A DNA stretch of 11,610 nt from Clostridiaceae bacterium (GCA_016292455.1 JAEDIL010000056.1:1-11610), one strand, 5' to 3'. Positions 4,828 to 11,610 are shown, counted from the first letter of the stretch. Numbers and translations: made by a program. Notes: generated from the letters alone by a model not told the origin.

Positions 4828-7236
4828 ATGTTTTTATGCTATAACAAAAGTGCCACACTGAACTATTTCGGGTGGGAAAACGAGGCTCTGCCGCTCGGCA
4901 ACGGAAAAATCGGTGCAAAAGTTTTCGGCGCAAAAAGCTGCGAACTGATTCAGTTCAATGAAAAAACTCTCTGGTCGGGCGGAAGTGATGTTCCCGGCTT
5001 CAACGGCGGAATTTCAGACACAAGCCGCGGTGAAAATTACAGAGCGGTTCAGAAAGCGCTTGAAAACGGCGACACGAAAAAAGCCGAAAAGCTCATGGAA
5101 AAACTTGAAGGCAACCACATCGGCTTCGGTTCCTTTCAAGCGTTTGGCAACCTTTATCTGAACTTCGGCAGCGACGAGGGCGACAACTATGTCCGCGACC
5201 TTGACCTTTCCTCAGCGTCTGCAATGGTTTCCTACCGCGTCGGCAAAGCCAACCACACGCGCCATTATTTCATCAGCTATCCCGACAATGTTTTTGTGGG
5301 CAGGATTGCCTGCGCCGAAAGGGACAAAACTCCCGTTCCCGTCAGCTTTGACGCCTATGTTGTTTCCGAGCAGAAAGGCACGGTAAAAGCAGATGGCGAC
5401 ACCATTGTTCTTTTCGGAACAGTCAACGACAATGCCGGTCTCAGCGCGCCTGACGGCAAGAACAAGAACTCAATGAAATACGGCGCCGCCGTAAAACTGA
5501 TTGCAAACGGCGGAACGGTTGAAGCAACAGAAGACGGTCGCCTGCACGTTGAAAACGCAGACAGTGTTGTTGTTCTCATGAGCCTTGCAACGAACTATGT
5601 CAACTCATACCCTGAATTCTTTTCAGACACCGACCCGCTTGAACAGGCGAAGCAAACGGTTGAAAAAGCCGCAGAAAAAACTTTCGGCGACCTTTACCGC
5701 ACACACCTTGCCGATTACCGTGCGCTTTTTGACCGCGTAAAATTCACCCTCGGCGAAGAGGAGTCAACTCACCCGACTGATTATATGCTTGTACGCTTCG
5801 GCAAAAAGGGTGAATTCAGGCGCAACCTTATCACAACTCTTTATCAATACGGTCGCTATCTGCTTATAGCTTCATCCCGTGACGGTTCACTTCCGGCAAA
5901 CTTGCAGGGAATCTGGAACGCAAAAAACAATCCGCCGTGGGAATGCGACTATCACCTGAACATAAACCTTCAAATGAACTATATGCCCGCCTTTTCCGCA
6001 AACCTTGCCGAAACCGCATTGCCGTATCTCGACTTCATTGACTCGCTGAGAAAGCCGGGAAGAGTTGCCGCGTTCAACTCTTTCGGAATCGGCGAAACCA
6101 AAGAATACGGTCAGCCCGATTTTGAAAAAAGCACCGGCTGGGTCTGCCACACAATGGTGAATCCCCTCGGCGTTGTTGCGCCCGGCTACAATTGGCGGTG
6201 GGGCTGGGCGCCTGCAAACGGCGCGTGGGCAGCGTTTGAAATGGGCGAATACTATTCTTTCACCGGCGACCTTGATATGCTTGAAAAAAAGATATATCCG
6301 GTTATGGAGGAGGCGGCGCTGCTCTGGTCTCAGCTTCTTGTTGAGGATAAAAAGACCGGCAGGCTTGTTGTTTCTCCCTGCTACTCAGCAGAGCACGGTC
6401 CCGTCAGTGCCGGAGGAACATTTGAGCAAAGCATTGTTCTTGCTTTGTTTGACTCCGTTGTCCGCTTCGCCGCCGACCTTAAAAATAACGGACGCGGCTC
6501 AATTGTGAACCATGAGCTGATTGAAAAGCTCAGAAGTCAGAAAGAACAGCTTTTGCCTTATTCGGTAACAAAGCGCGGCTTTATCCGCGAATGGGCTGAC
6601 GAGGACAGCTTCCGCTTCGGCGGAAAAACGCTAGGTGTTCAAAAAAAGCACCGACATATTTCGCATCTGCTCGGAGTTTATCCGTTTGCACAGATTACAA
6701 ACGAAACACCGCAGCTTCAAAAAGCCGCCTGCGCTTCACTGGATGACCGCGGAATCAAAACTACCGGCTGGGCGCTTGCCCACCGTCTGCTTTGCCGCGC
6801 AAGACTCGGTCAGGGAGAAAAGTGCGAAGAAATCATCAGGCAGATTCTTGAAACAACAATCCTCAAAAATCTGTTCGGAACTCATCCGCCTTTCCAGATT
6901 GACGGCAACTTCGGCTTCACAGCCGGCGTGACGGAAATGCTGCTTCAAAGCCATGACGGTGTTATCCGTCTGCTTCCTGCAATTCCAAAAAGCTGGCGCA
7001 ACGGCGAATTCAGCGGTCTTGCTGCGCGCGGCGGCTTTACCGTTTCGCTTTCCTGGAAAGAGGGTAGGCTCGGCTCGGGCGAGGTTTTCTCGTCCTGCGG
7101 CGGAACATGCCGGATTTACGGCGACGGAAAAATTCTTATTGTTGAAGACGAAAACAAAAACGAGGTTGCAACCGTTTTTGAAAACGGCATAACCTCATTT
7201 GAAACCGAAAAGGGAAAAACATATTATATTTCATGA
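4828..7236 (+). CDS. Glycoside hydrolase family 95, alpha-L-fucosidase-like
   Basis: An 802-residue GH95 enzyme; characterised members hydrolyse alpha-1,2-linked L-fucose (some act on L-galactose) by an inverting mechanism. Seen: the N-terminal beta-domain typical of GH95 (WENEALPLGNGKIGAKVFG, 16-34; FNEKTLWSGG, 43-52); the catalytic (alpha/alpha)6 barrel with LPANLQGIWN (355-364), the HLNINLQMNY motif whose N378 and N380 match the water-activating Asn pair of Bifidobacterium AfcA, E522 (SAEHGP) matching the general acid, HRHISHLLGVYP (608-619), and D692 in QIDGNFG matching the AfcA Asp; then a C-terminal beta region (LAARGGFTVSLSW, 731-743). ATG chosen because AAGAGG lies 7 nt upstream and the promoter lies just before it. 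No signal peptide, so a cytoplasmic enzyme acting on imported oligosaccharides. Odd point: MNY is followed by MPAF where family members I recall have WPAE/WPAY. Monocistronic, no transporter or fucose pathway genes beside it. Exact substrate uncertain. Confidence 0.92.
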   Translation: MFLCYNKSATLNYFGWENEALPLGNGKIGAKVFGAKSCELIQFNEKTLWSGGSDVPGFNGGISDTSRGENYRAVQKALENGDTKKAEKLMEKLEGNHIGFGSFQAFGNLYLNFGSDEGDNYVRDLDLSSASAMVSYRVGKANHTRHYFISYPDNVFVGRIACAERDKTPVPVSFDAYVVSEQKGTVKADGDTIVLFGTVNDNAGLSAPDGKNKNSMKYGAAVKLIANGGTVEATEDGRLHVENADSVVVLMSLATNYVNSYPEFFSDTDPLEQAKQTVEKAAEKTFGDLYRTHLADYRALFDRVKFTLGEEESTHPTDYMLVRFGKKGEFRRNLITTLYQYGRYLLIASSRDGSLPANLQGIWNAKNNPPWECDYHLNINLQMNYMPAFSANLAETALPYLDFIDSLRKPGRVAAFNSFGIGETKEYGQPDFEKSTGWVCHTMVNPLGVVAPGYNWRWGWAPANGAWAAFEMGEYYSFTGDLDMLEKKIYPVMEEAALLWSQLLVEDKKTGRLVVSPCYSAEHGPVSAGGTFEQSIVLALFDSVVRFAADLKNNGRGSIVNHELIEKLRSQKEQLLPYSVTKRGFIREWADEDSFRFGGKTLGVQKKHRHISHLLGVYPFAQITNETPQLQKAACASLDDRGIKTTGWALAHRLLCRARLGQGEKCEEIIRQILETTILKNLFGTHPPFQIDGNFGFTAGVTEMLLQSHDGVIRLLPAIPKSWRNGEFSGLAARGGFTVSLSWKEGRLGSGEVFSSCGGTCRIYGDGKILIVEDENKNEVATVFENGITSFETEKGKTYYIS

Positions 7237-7258
7237 ACGCGCCTGTATAAGATGTTTT

Positions 7259-7308
7259 GCCCCATTCATACACATATAAGCCAACAAAGGGGCTGTAAAA
7301 AATTACAG
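7259..7308 (+). other. Two small inverted repeats after the GH95 gene
   Basis: GCCCC (7259-7263) can pair with GGGGC (7289-7293) across a 25-nt loop, and CTGTAA-AAAA-TTACAG (7293-7308) is a perfect 6-bp hairpin. Neither is followed by a good T-run, so neither is a convincing terminator on its own; they may assist the hairpin at 7331-7368 in ending plus-strand transcription. Confidence 0.3.
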
Positions 7309-7325
7309 ACCGCATAAATCAAGAT

Positions 7326-7368
7326 AAAAAGAGGGTTTCTTTGGATTTAAAAGTCCGAAGAAACCCTC
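7326..7368 (-). terminator. Intrinsic terminator of the SCP2/transketolase operon
   Basis: A 15-bp stem (GAGGGTTTCTTTGGA, 7331-7345, against TCCGAAGAAACCCTC, 7354-7368, one wobble position) with an 8-nt loop. On the minus strand it is followed by TTTTTATCTT. It begins 6 nt after the stop of the last operon gene. The same stem read on the plus strand may also stop GH95 transcripts, though its T-run on that side is weak. Confidence 0.88.
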
Positions 7369-7374
7369 GAATGA

Positions 7375-8178
7375 TTATTTTGCAAGGTCGCCGACCATGA
7401 GAAGGAATGAGCCGAGCTGTGCGCCGAATTCCGGTGCACCGTCCATAATCAGCTTTCCGCTCTTGGTGGATTCAAGCATATCGTCTGTTCCGAGAAGGGT
7501 GCCGAGAGCGCTCTTGAAGGAGTCAAAGCGAAGGGTGAAGAAAGGCATTGCTCTCTTGTATTCTCCTCTGCCGGCTCTGGTCTTTCCGGCTTTTACGCGG
7601 ATATATGCAGCAACTTCGGGATGATCGTTGACTGCGAAAGCGTAAACACGATCCGGGCTTTTGAGCGCCCAGTCGTGAATTTCCGGATGTCCCATTTTGT
7701 TAAGCTGGCTGATGCCGCTTGAAAGAAGATAGAAGAAGCACTTGACCATAAGCTTCTGGGTTTCTTCGTCTTCCGGAGCCTTGTCTGCGCCGAGGAGCGA
7801 CGCCATTTTGAGAAGAACCTGAACGAAAGCAACAAGCGTTCCGGCTTTTTTGATTCCGTGGATCTTCGGAATTGCGCCAAGGGTGATGTTGCCCTTGAAG
7901 AAGCCGTTGAGGGCTTCAACGCTCTTGAACTCGAGCTCTATGTGAGGATCCTTTGTAAGGCAGGTGTGAACGAGCCATTCGCCGCTGTTGACAACAAAGT
8001 GCATTCCGACCTTTCCCTCGGGAACTTCCGGGTTGAGGCAGCTGACCTGAATAACGGCGTGAGCGTGTTCAAACTTTTTTGCAAGCGAGGGAACATCAGT
8101 TGCTATAACCTTTACAAGAGGAAGAGCGGCGTTCAGAAAAATCTTGTTTGAATATAATGCTTCCTGAGGTATTGACAT
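7375..8178 (-). CDS. Tandem SCP2-like (sterol carrier fold) protein
   Basis: A 267-residue protein without signal peptide or membrane segment. I read it as two SCP2-like domains in tandem. The C-terminal half shows the typical end: PFFTLRFDSFKSALGTLLG (212-230), then a strand and glycine (SGKLIMDGAPE, 240-250) and a final amphipathic helix (251-267). The N-terminal half repeats the same order: HIELEFKSVEALNGFFKG (79-96), IPKIHGIKK (103-111), and a hydrophobic helix (112-129). SCP2-fold proteins bind sterols, fatty acyl chains or other hydrophobic ligands in a tunnel. It is the last gene of the operon, 25 nt after the transketolase C-subunit, with AAAGGAGAG before the ATG, and is followed by the terminator at 7326-7368. 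Its C-terminal pattern (F-[DE]-S-x-K ... G-x-[LV]-x-M-x-G ... L-A) also matches the partial protein at 11453-11610, so two related carriers bracket the operon. Ligand unknown; the fold call rests on pattern recognition, not on a search. Confidence 0.7.
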   Translation of the reverse strand: MSIPQEALYSNKIFLNAALPLVKVIATDVPSLAKKFEHAHAVIQVSCLNPEVPEGKVGMHFVVNSGEWLVHTCLTKDPHIELEFKSVEALNGFFKGNITLGAIPKIHGIKKAGTLVAFVQVLLKMASLLGADKAPEDEETQKLMVKCFFYLLSSGISQLNKMGHPEIHDWALKSPDRVYAFAVNDHPEVAAYIRVKAGKTRAGRGEYKRAMPFFTLRFDSFKSALGTLLGTDDMLESTKSGKLIMDGAPEFGAQLGSFLLMVGDLAK

Positions 8179-8203
8179 TATATTTGCTCTCCTTTCCTCT
8201 CAA

Positions 8204-9214
8204 TTAAAACTCGTCGTCCCAGTTATCGTCTTCTTCAAAGTCCTTGTGCATAACTTCGCGGACTGCGGCGATGATTCCGTTTGCGTCGATTCCGACCTCG
8301 GCCATGATGTCCTCATGAAGTCCGATAGGCGCAAACTTATCCGGGTGACCGAGCATCTTGAATGCGCAGGCCTTGCCGGCTTCAACAACAACTTCCGAAA
8401 CTGCCGAGCCGAGACCGCCGATTACGCTGTGGTCTTCAACGGTGATGATTCTTCTTGTGTCCATAACAGCCTTGACGATAGCTTCCTTGTCAATCGGCTT
8501 AATGGTGTGCATATTAAGAACGCGAACCTTGAGTCCGTCTGCGTTATCAAGGAATTCCGCAGCCTGCTTTGCCTGGAATACGCAGGAGCCGCAGGCGATA
8601 ACGGTAATGTCGGTTCCGGGATTGATTTCAACAGCCTTGCCGACTTCAAAGCCGTAGTCCATGTTCTGATAAAGAACACGGTCAAAGCCGCGGTTGATGC
8701 GGATATAATAGGGGCCGAAGTTGTTGTATGCCGCGTTGACTGCGTTTGCGGTTTCCATTCCGTCTGCCGGAACGATAACGGTAAGGTTCGGCATTGCTCT
8801 TGTGATTGCAAGGTCAACAATTGCGTGGTGGGTTGAGCCGGCCTGACCGAAAGAGGTGCCTGCGTGGGTAGCAATGATTTTTGCGTTAACATTCTGATAG
8901 CAGATGTCGGTGTGGAGCTGGTCGCAGGCTCTCATTGAAGTGAAAGCCGAGAAGCCCGAAAGGAACGGAATGCAGCCGGCCTTTGCCATACCTGCGGCAA
9001 CACCGAACATATCCTGCTCAGCAATACCGACGTTGATAACTCTCTCCGGGCAAACCTTGAGAACATCGCCGAGCTTTGTTGATTTTGCAAGGTCGGCAGT
9101 GATTGCAACAACCTTGGGGTCTTTAAGAATTATGTCAGCCAGAGCCTTGCCGTAAATTTCTGCGGTTGCAACCTCTGTCTGGTCGATTGCGTTATAAACA
9201 AATCCGCCTGCCAT
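8204..9214 (-). CDS. Transketolase-like protein, C-terminal subunit (split transketolase)
   Basis: A 336-residue protein covering the pyrimidine-binding and C-terminal domains of a thiamine-diphosphate transketolase. Seen: NVGIAEQDMFGVAAGMAKAG (61-80) with catalytic E66; GFSAFTSMRACDQLH (87-101); THAGTSFGQAGSTHHAIVDL (116-135); PNLTVIVPAD (142-151); and the C-terminal transketolase fold with VEDHSVIGGLGSAVSE (259-274). It needs the preceding gene product for the diphosphate-binding half. Only 2 nt separate it from that gene's stop, and its ribosome binding site AAGGAGGG lies inside the upstream reading frame, so the two are probably translationally coupled and form a heteromer. Odd point: the C-terminus ends in a very acidic tail, FEEDDNWDDEF (326-336). 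Similar split enzymes serve central pentose metabolism, the sulfo-transketolase pathway (SqwG/SqwH), apulose-4-phosphate cleavage (AptA/AptB) and steroid-17,20-desmolase (DesA/DesB), so the family alone does not give the substrate. Confidence 0.93.
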   Translation of the reverse strand: MAGGFVYNAIDQTEVATAEIYGKALADIILKDPKVVAITADLAKSTKLGDVLKVCPERVINVGIAEQDMFGVAAGMAKAGCIPFLSGFSAFTSMRACDQLHTDICYQNVNAKIIATHAGTSFGQAGSTHHAIVDLAITRAMPNLTVIVPADGMETANAVNAAYNNFGPYYIRINRGFDRVLYQNMDYGFEVGKAVEINPGTDITVIACGSCVFQAKQAAEFLDNADGLKVRVLNMHTIKPIDKEAIVKAVMDTRRIITVEDHSVIGGLGSAVSEVVVEAGKACAFKMLGHPDKFAPIGLHEDIMAEVGIDANGIIAAVREVMHKDFEEDDNWDDEF

Positions 9215-9216
9215 AA

Positions 9217-10095
9217 TTATTTACCCTCCTTTTCTGCGCGAGCAACACGACTGTTGTAATCTTCTTCAAGCTCTTTCATATACTTATCGAACGTTGCGTC
9301 GTCAAGAGCCATGTAATGGCAATGATAGTCGCCCTCAATGTCCTTGATGCCCGCGCCCTTCTTGGTGTCCATGATGATGCAGGTGGGAGCGCATTTTTCC
9401 TTTGAACGTTCAATAGCCGCGTCGATAGCGTCGCAAAGAGCGCCGATATTGTTGCCGTCAACGGTAACGGTGTTGAAGCCGAAGGCAATCATCTTATCCG
9501 CAAGCGGCTCAAGCTTCATAACCTCCTCTGTCGGTCCGTCGATCATGCAGTGGTTGCGGTCGATGAAAACGATGCAGTTTGAAAGTTGATAGTGATTGAT
9601 TGTCATGAAGCCTTCCCAGTTGGAACCCTCGCCGAGCTCGCCGTCGCCGGTAACAACATATGTAAGGTAATCCTTGCCGAGAATTCTTGCTGCAAGAGCG
9701 GTGCCTGCTGCGATTGAAACGCCGTGACCGAGCGAACCGGTGGAAGCGTCAACGCCGACAACCTTGTTTGAGTCAAGGTGCATACCCATCTTTGAACCGG
9801 AGAGATTAAAGGTCTTGAGCATTTCAGGATCGTTGAAGCCCTTGTCGCAAAGGACGGGAGCATATGCGATTGCCGCATGACCCTTTGAAAGGATGAAGCG
9901 GTCCCTGTCCTCCCACTGCGGCTCCTCAACCTTGATGTTGAGATACTTGTGATAGAGAACCGTAAGAAGGTCCATAACGCTCATACCGCCGCCGATATGA
10001 CCGCTGCCTGCCCAAGCAGTTGTGTTCATGCAAAGCTGACGAAGCTCGTAAGCCTTTTTTTCAAGGGCAAGCCATTCTTTTTTTGAAAGTGGCAT
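9217..10095 (-). CDS. Transketolase-like protein, N-terminal subunit (split transketolase)
   Basis: A 292-residue protein covering the diphosphate-binding domain of a thiamine-diphosphate transketolase. Seen: GSGHIGGGMSVMDLL (30-44) with H33; DRFILSKGHAAIAYAPVL (65-82) with H73; STGSLGHGVSIAAG (118-131); the thiamine-diphosphate/metal motif starting GDGELGEGSNWE (150-161) and ending FIDRNHCMIDG (177-187); and KKGAGIKDIEGDYHCHYM (245-262), equivalent to the family's KGxGv...E...WH segment but with Y-H-C-H in place of the usual WH. Start supported by GGAGGAG 6 nt upstream. It follows the aminotransferase after 76 nt that hold a strong hairpin. Full-length transketolases are about 620-670 residues; the two subunits together give 628, so this is a natural split, not a broken gene. 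Confidence 0.93.
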   Translation of the reverse strand: MPLSKKEWLALEKKAYELRQLCMNTTAWAGSGHIGGGMSVMDLLTVLYHKYLNIKVEEPQWEDRDRFILSKGHAAIAYAPVLCDKGFNDPEMLKTFNLSGSKMGMHLDSNKVVGVDASTGSLGHGVSIAAGTALAARILGKDYLTYVVTGDGELGEGSNWEGFMTINHYQLSNCIVFIDRNHCMIDGPTEEVMKLEPLADKMIAFGFNTVTVDGNNIGALCDAIDAAIERSKEKCAPTCIIMDTKKGAGIKDIEGDYHCHYMALDDATFDKYMKELEEDYNSRVARAEKEGK

Positions 10096-10126
10096 AGTTT
10101 TCTCCTCCGTAATAATTTATTATGCT

Positions 10127-10156
10127 GAGTCTGCGGGACACTCGTCTCGCAGACTC
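10127..10156 (-). other. Strong intercistronic hairpin inside the operon
   Basis: GAGTCTGCG (10127-10135) pairs perfectly with CGCAGACTC (10148-10156) and the stem continues with GGAC against GTCT, giving 13 pairs including one wobble and a 4-nt ACTC loop. It lies between the aminotransferase stop and the transketolase N-subunit ribosome binding site. On the minus strand it is followed by AGCATAATAAATT, not a T-run, so it is more likely an mRNA-stability, processing or partial attenuation element than a full terminator. Confidence 0.7.
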
Positions 10157-10171
10157 TGAGTTACCTGGTAA

Positions 10172-11437
10172 TCAGAAAAGCTCCGGGTGATTCTTTGCAA
10201 GAACCTTGAAGCATTCTTCGCCGACTTCGATTGTATGCTTGATGTCCTTGTCGGTGAGCGAAGCATTGATGAAGTGGTTGTGGTGGCTTGCAAGGAAGAT
10301 TCCGCGCTTAACCATTTCAGCAATCCATTCCTGATGAAGAACCATGCTGTCGTCGTTGGCTATTCTGAGATAGAACAAGGCCGGTGCGCCGGAGGTCACA
10401 AGGTCAAAGCCGTGCTCCTTACCTGCGGCTTTGAGACCTTCGGTGAGCTTGGTGCCTTTTTCAAGGAACATCTTCGGGGTGTCAAGCTTCTTCATCTTGT
10501 TGATGCAGGCGATGCAGGCTGCGAACGGAACGGCTGAAAGCCAGTAGGAGCCTGTGTATGAAAGTGAGCTCATTGAGCTTTTGAGGAATTCCTTGCCGCA
10601 GATTGCAGACATATTGTAACCGTTGGCAAGAGCCTTGCAGAAGCAGATGAGGTCAGCTTCAAAGCCGAAGTAATGGTCTGAACCGGCGAGGTCAAGACGG
10701 AAGCCGGCGCGGACGTCGTCAATGATGAGAACGATGCCGTTCTTGGTGCAGATTTCTCTGACCTTCTTCCAGAAGCCTTCTGCCGGGAAGGAATTGTCAT
10801 AGAAGTTGCCGTGGTCATAGGGCTGAGCGATGAGAGCGGCAATCTGGTCGCGGTTTTCTTCAATTACTCTTTCAAGAGCGGGAATATCATTCCACGGAAT
10901 GACGATGTTGTTGCAGACATCTTCTTCAAGAACACCGGGGTAGTCCTTCTTCATGCACCAGGGTGAAACGCCGTGGTAATAGCCGCGGAACATGATGATT
11001 TTCTTTCTGTGGGTGTGTGCTCTTGCGCACATAATTGCGCCCTGGGTTGCGTCGTTACCGTTCTTTGCAAAGAAAGCCCAGTCAGCGGTGTTGACTGTGT
11101 CAACAAGAACCTCTGCGCATTCAAGCATAACCTTTTCGGGAGTGGTTGTGCAGTTGCCGAGAGCAATCTGCTTGATTGCGGCGGCATCAACGTCCTCGTC
11201 GCAATAACCGAGAACATTGGGACCGTATGCGCACATGTAGTCAATGTACTTGTTTCCGTCAACGTCCCAGATATAGGAGCCCTTTGCCTTTTCTGCGAAA
11301 AGCGGCCAGTTGGAAACGGGGATAAACTGTCCTTCAGCGGGGCCGAGGTGACCGTAAATGCCGGAGGGAATTATCTGAGTAGCTTTTGTGAACAGCTCTC
11401 TGCTCTTCTGATGATTTTCATAAACCGGAATATTCAT
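10172..11437 (-). CDS. Class III PLP aminotransferase, glutamate-1-semialdehyde aminomutase-like
   Basis: A 421-residue fold-type I, class III pyridoxal-phosphate enzyme. Seen: DVDGNKYIDYMCAYGPNVLG (58-77), the usual N-terminal D-x-D-G-x-x-Y-I-D; FAKNGNDATQGAIMCARA (123-140), in the place of the family's NSGTEA cofactor-phosphate loop; RGYYHG (151-156); LIIDDVRAGFR (237-247), with D240 as the residue that contacts the pyridine nitrogen and D241 where most members have Glu; and CFCKALANGY (265-274), with K268 as the Schiff-base lysine. Near 296-306, GSYWLSAVPFAA replaces the family's GTxxGNPxxxAA. These changes make true haem-pathway HemL unlikely and suggest a specialised aminotransferase or aminomutase on a larger substrate. 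No hem genes are nearby. GGAGGAGGG lies just before the ATG, only 15 nt after the stop of the upstream SCP2-like gene, so the two are co-transcribed. Amino donor and acceptor unknown. Confidence 0.88.
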   Translation of the reverse strand: MNIPVYENHQKSRELFTKATQIIPSGIYGHLGPAEGQFIPVSNWPLFAEKAKGSYIWDVDGNKYIDYMCAYGPNVLGYCDEDVDAAAIKQIALGNCTTTPEKVMLECAEVLVDTVNTADWAFFAKNGNDATQGAIMCARAHTHRKKIIMFRGYYHGVSPWCMKKDYPGVLEEDVCNNIVIPWNDIPALERVIEENRDQIAALIAQPYDHGNFYDNSFPAEGFWKKVREICTKNGIVLIIDDVRAGFRLDLAGSDHYFGFEADLICFCKALANGYNMSAICGKEFLKSSMSSLSYTGSYWLSAVPFAACIACINKMKKLDTPKMFLEKGTKLTEGLKAAGKEHGFDLVTSGAPALFYLRIANDDSMVLHQEWIAEMVKRGIFLASHHNHFINASLTDKDIKHTIEVGEECFKVLAKNHPELF

Positions 11438-11452
11438 TATATACCCTCCTCC

Positions 11453-11610
11453 TTATGCGAGATAAAGTGCAACTCTGTCGAGTATTCTGTTGAGGTTATC
11501 AATCATGTTGATAAGACCGGACATTGTGACGGTGCCTTCACCGATGCAGGCAACGGCGTTGACCTTTCCGTCGAAGAGGTCTCTTGCAAGCTTGATTGAT
11601 TCGAACTCCA
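11453..11610 (-). CDS. SCP2-like protein, C-terminal fragment (gene runs off the window)
   Basis: An open frame enters from the right edge and ends at TAA (11453-11455), giving the last 51 residues of a protein. The visible part contains EFESIKLARDLFDGK, CIGEGTVTMSG and a final helix DNLNRILDRVALYLA. This is the C-terminal layout of SCP2 sterol-binding-domain proteins, and it aligns by eye with the end of the protein at 7375-8178. The stop is 15 nt before the aminotransferase start and overlaps the spacer to its ribosome binding site, so it belongs to the same operon. The full length, start and promoter lie outside the window. It is real coding sequence judging by the one open frame, the conserved pattern and the spacing; the opposite-strand frame here is a shadow. 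Confidence 0.7.
   Translation of the reverse strand, partial: EFESIKLARDLFDGKVNAVACIGEGTVTMSGLINMIDNLNRILDRVALYLA

Noticed and set aside
8246..8836. 196-codon plus-strand frame opposite the transketolase C-subunit
   Set aside because: Antisense shadow with low-complexity Cys/Asn/Asp-rich translation and no start signals.
8204..10095. A frameshifted single transketolase gene
   Set aside because: Each half has its own ribosome binding site and start, the break is at the normal domain boundary, and split transketolases are common in Bacillota.
10127..10156. Intrinsic terminator separating the aminotransferase from the transketolase genes
   Set aside because: The stem is strong but no U-run follows on the minus strand, and no promoter is evident before the transketolase genes.
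10973..11599. 208-codon plus-strand frame at the right edge
   Set aside because: Antisense to the aminotransferase and to the SCP2-like fragment, both of which have conserved patterns and proper ribosome binding sites.

Overview
The window looks like a chromosomal segment of a low- to mid-GC Gram-positive anaerobe, most likely a gut Clostridia member of the Oscillospiraceae/Ruminococcaceae kind. The reasons are purine-rich AGGAGG-type ribosome binding sites in front of nearly every gene, sigma-A-type promoters, a Bacillota-type (GSI-alpha) glutamine synthetase, an NrdR repressor, a DegV protein and a cytoplasmic GH95 fucosidase. No insertion sequence, phage gene, tRNA, rRNA or CRISPR array is visible. 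Species cannot be named from this sequence.

Left part (1-3664). An iron-containing alcohol dehydrogenase (minus strand) is divergent from a DegV-family fatty-acid-binding protein (plus strand). DegV converges tail to tail on glnA (minus strand), with 21 bp between stop codons and no visible terminator.

Centre (3665-4827). A 546-bp non-coding region separates glnA from the divergent nrdR. It holds a good promoter for each gene, a tandem 18-bp direct repeat and a 22-bp inverted repeat upstream of the glnA promoter, five units of about 21 bp starting GTTNAAAA whose A-tracts are helically phased (probable curved DNA), and a 19-bp inverted repeat upstream of the nrdR promoter. nrdR ends at a clear intrinsic terminator, and a separate strong promoter follows for the GH95 gene.

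Right part. A monocistronic intracellular GH95 alpha-L-fucosidase-like enzyme (4828-7236, plus) converges on a minus-strand operon that runs from beyond the right edge to a terminator at 7326-7368. Transcription order: an SCP2-like (sterol carrier fold) protein of which only the C-terminal 51 residues are in the window; a class III PLP aminotransferase of the glutamate-1-semialdehyde aminomutase type; a hairpin; the N-terminal and C-terminal halves of a split thiamine-diphosphate transketolase; and a protein that appears to be a tandem duplication of the same SCP2-like fold.

The most interesting candidate for an undescribed system is this last operon: a split transketolase and a divergent aminotransferase enclosed by SCP2-like hydrophobic-ligand carriers. 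It suggests two-carbon transfer and amination on a lipid-borne or hydrophobic substrate (steroid-like, polyprenyl-linked or acyl-linked). The enzyme families are clear from the sequence; the substrate is inference.
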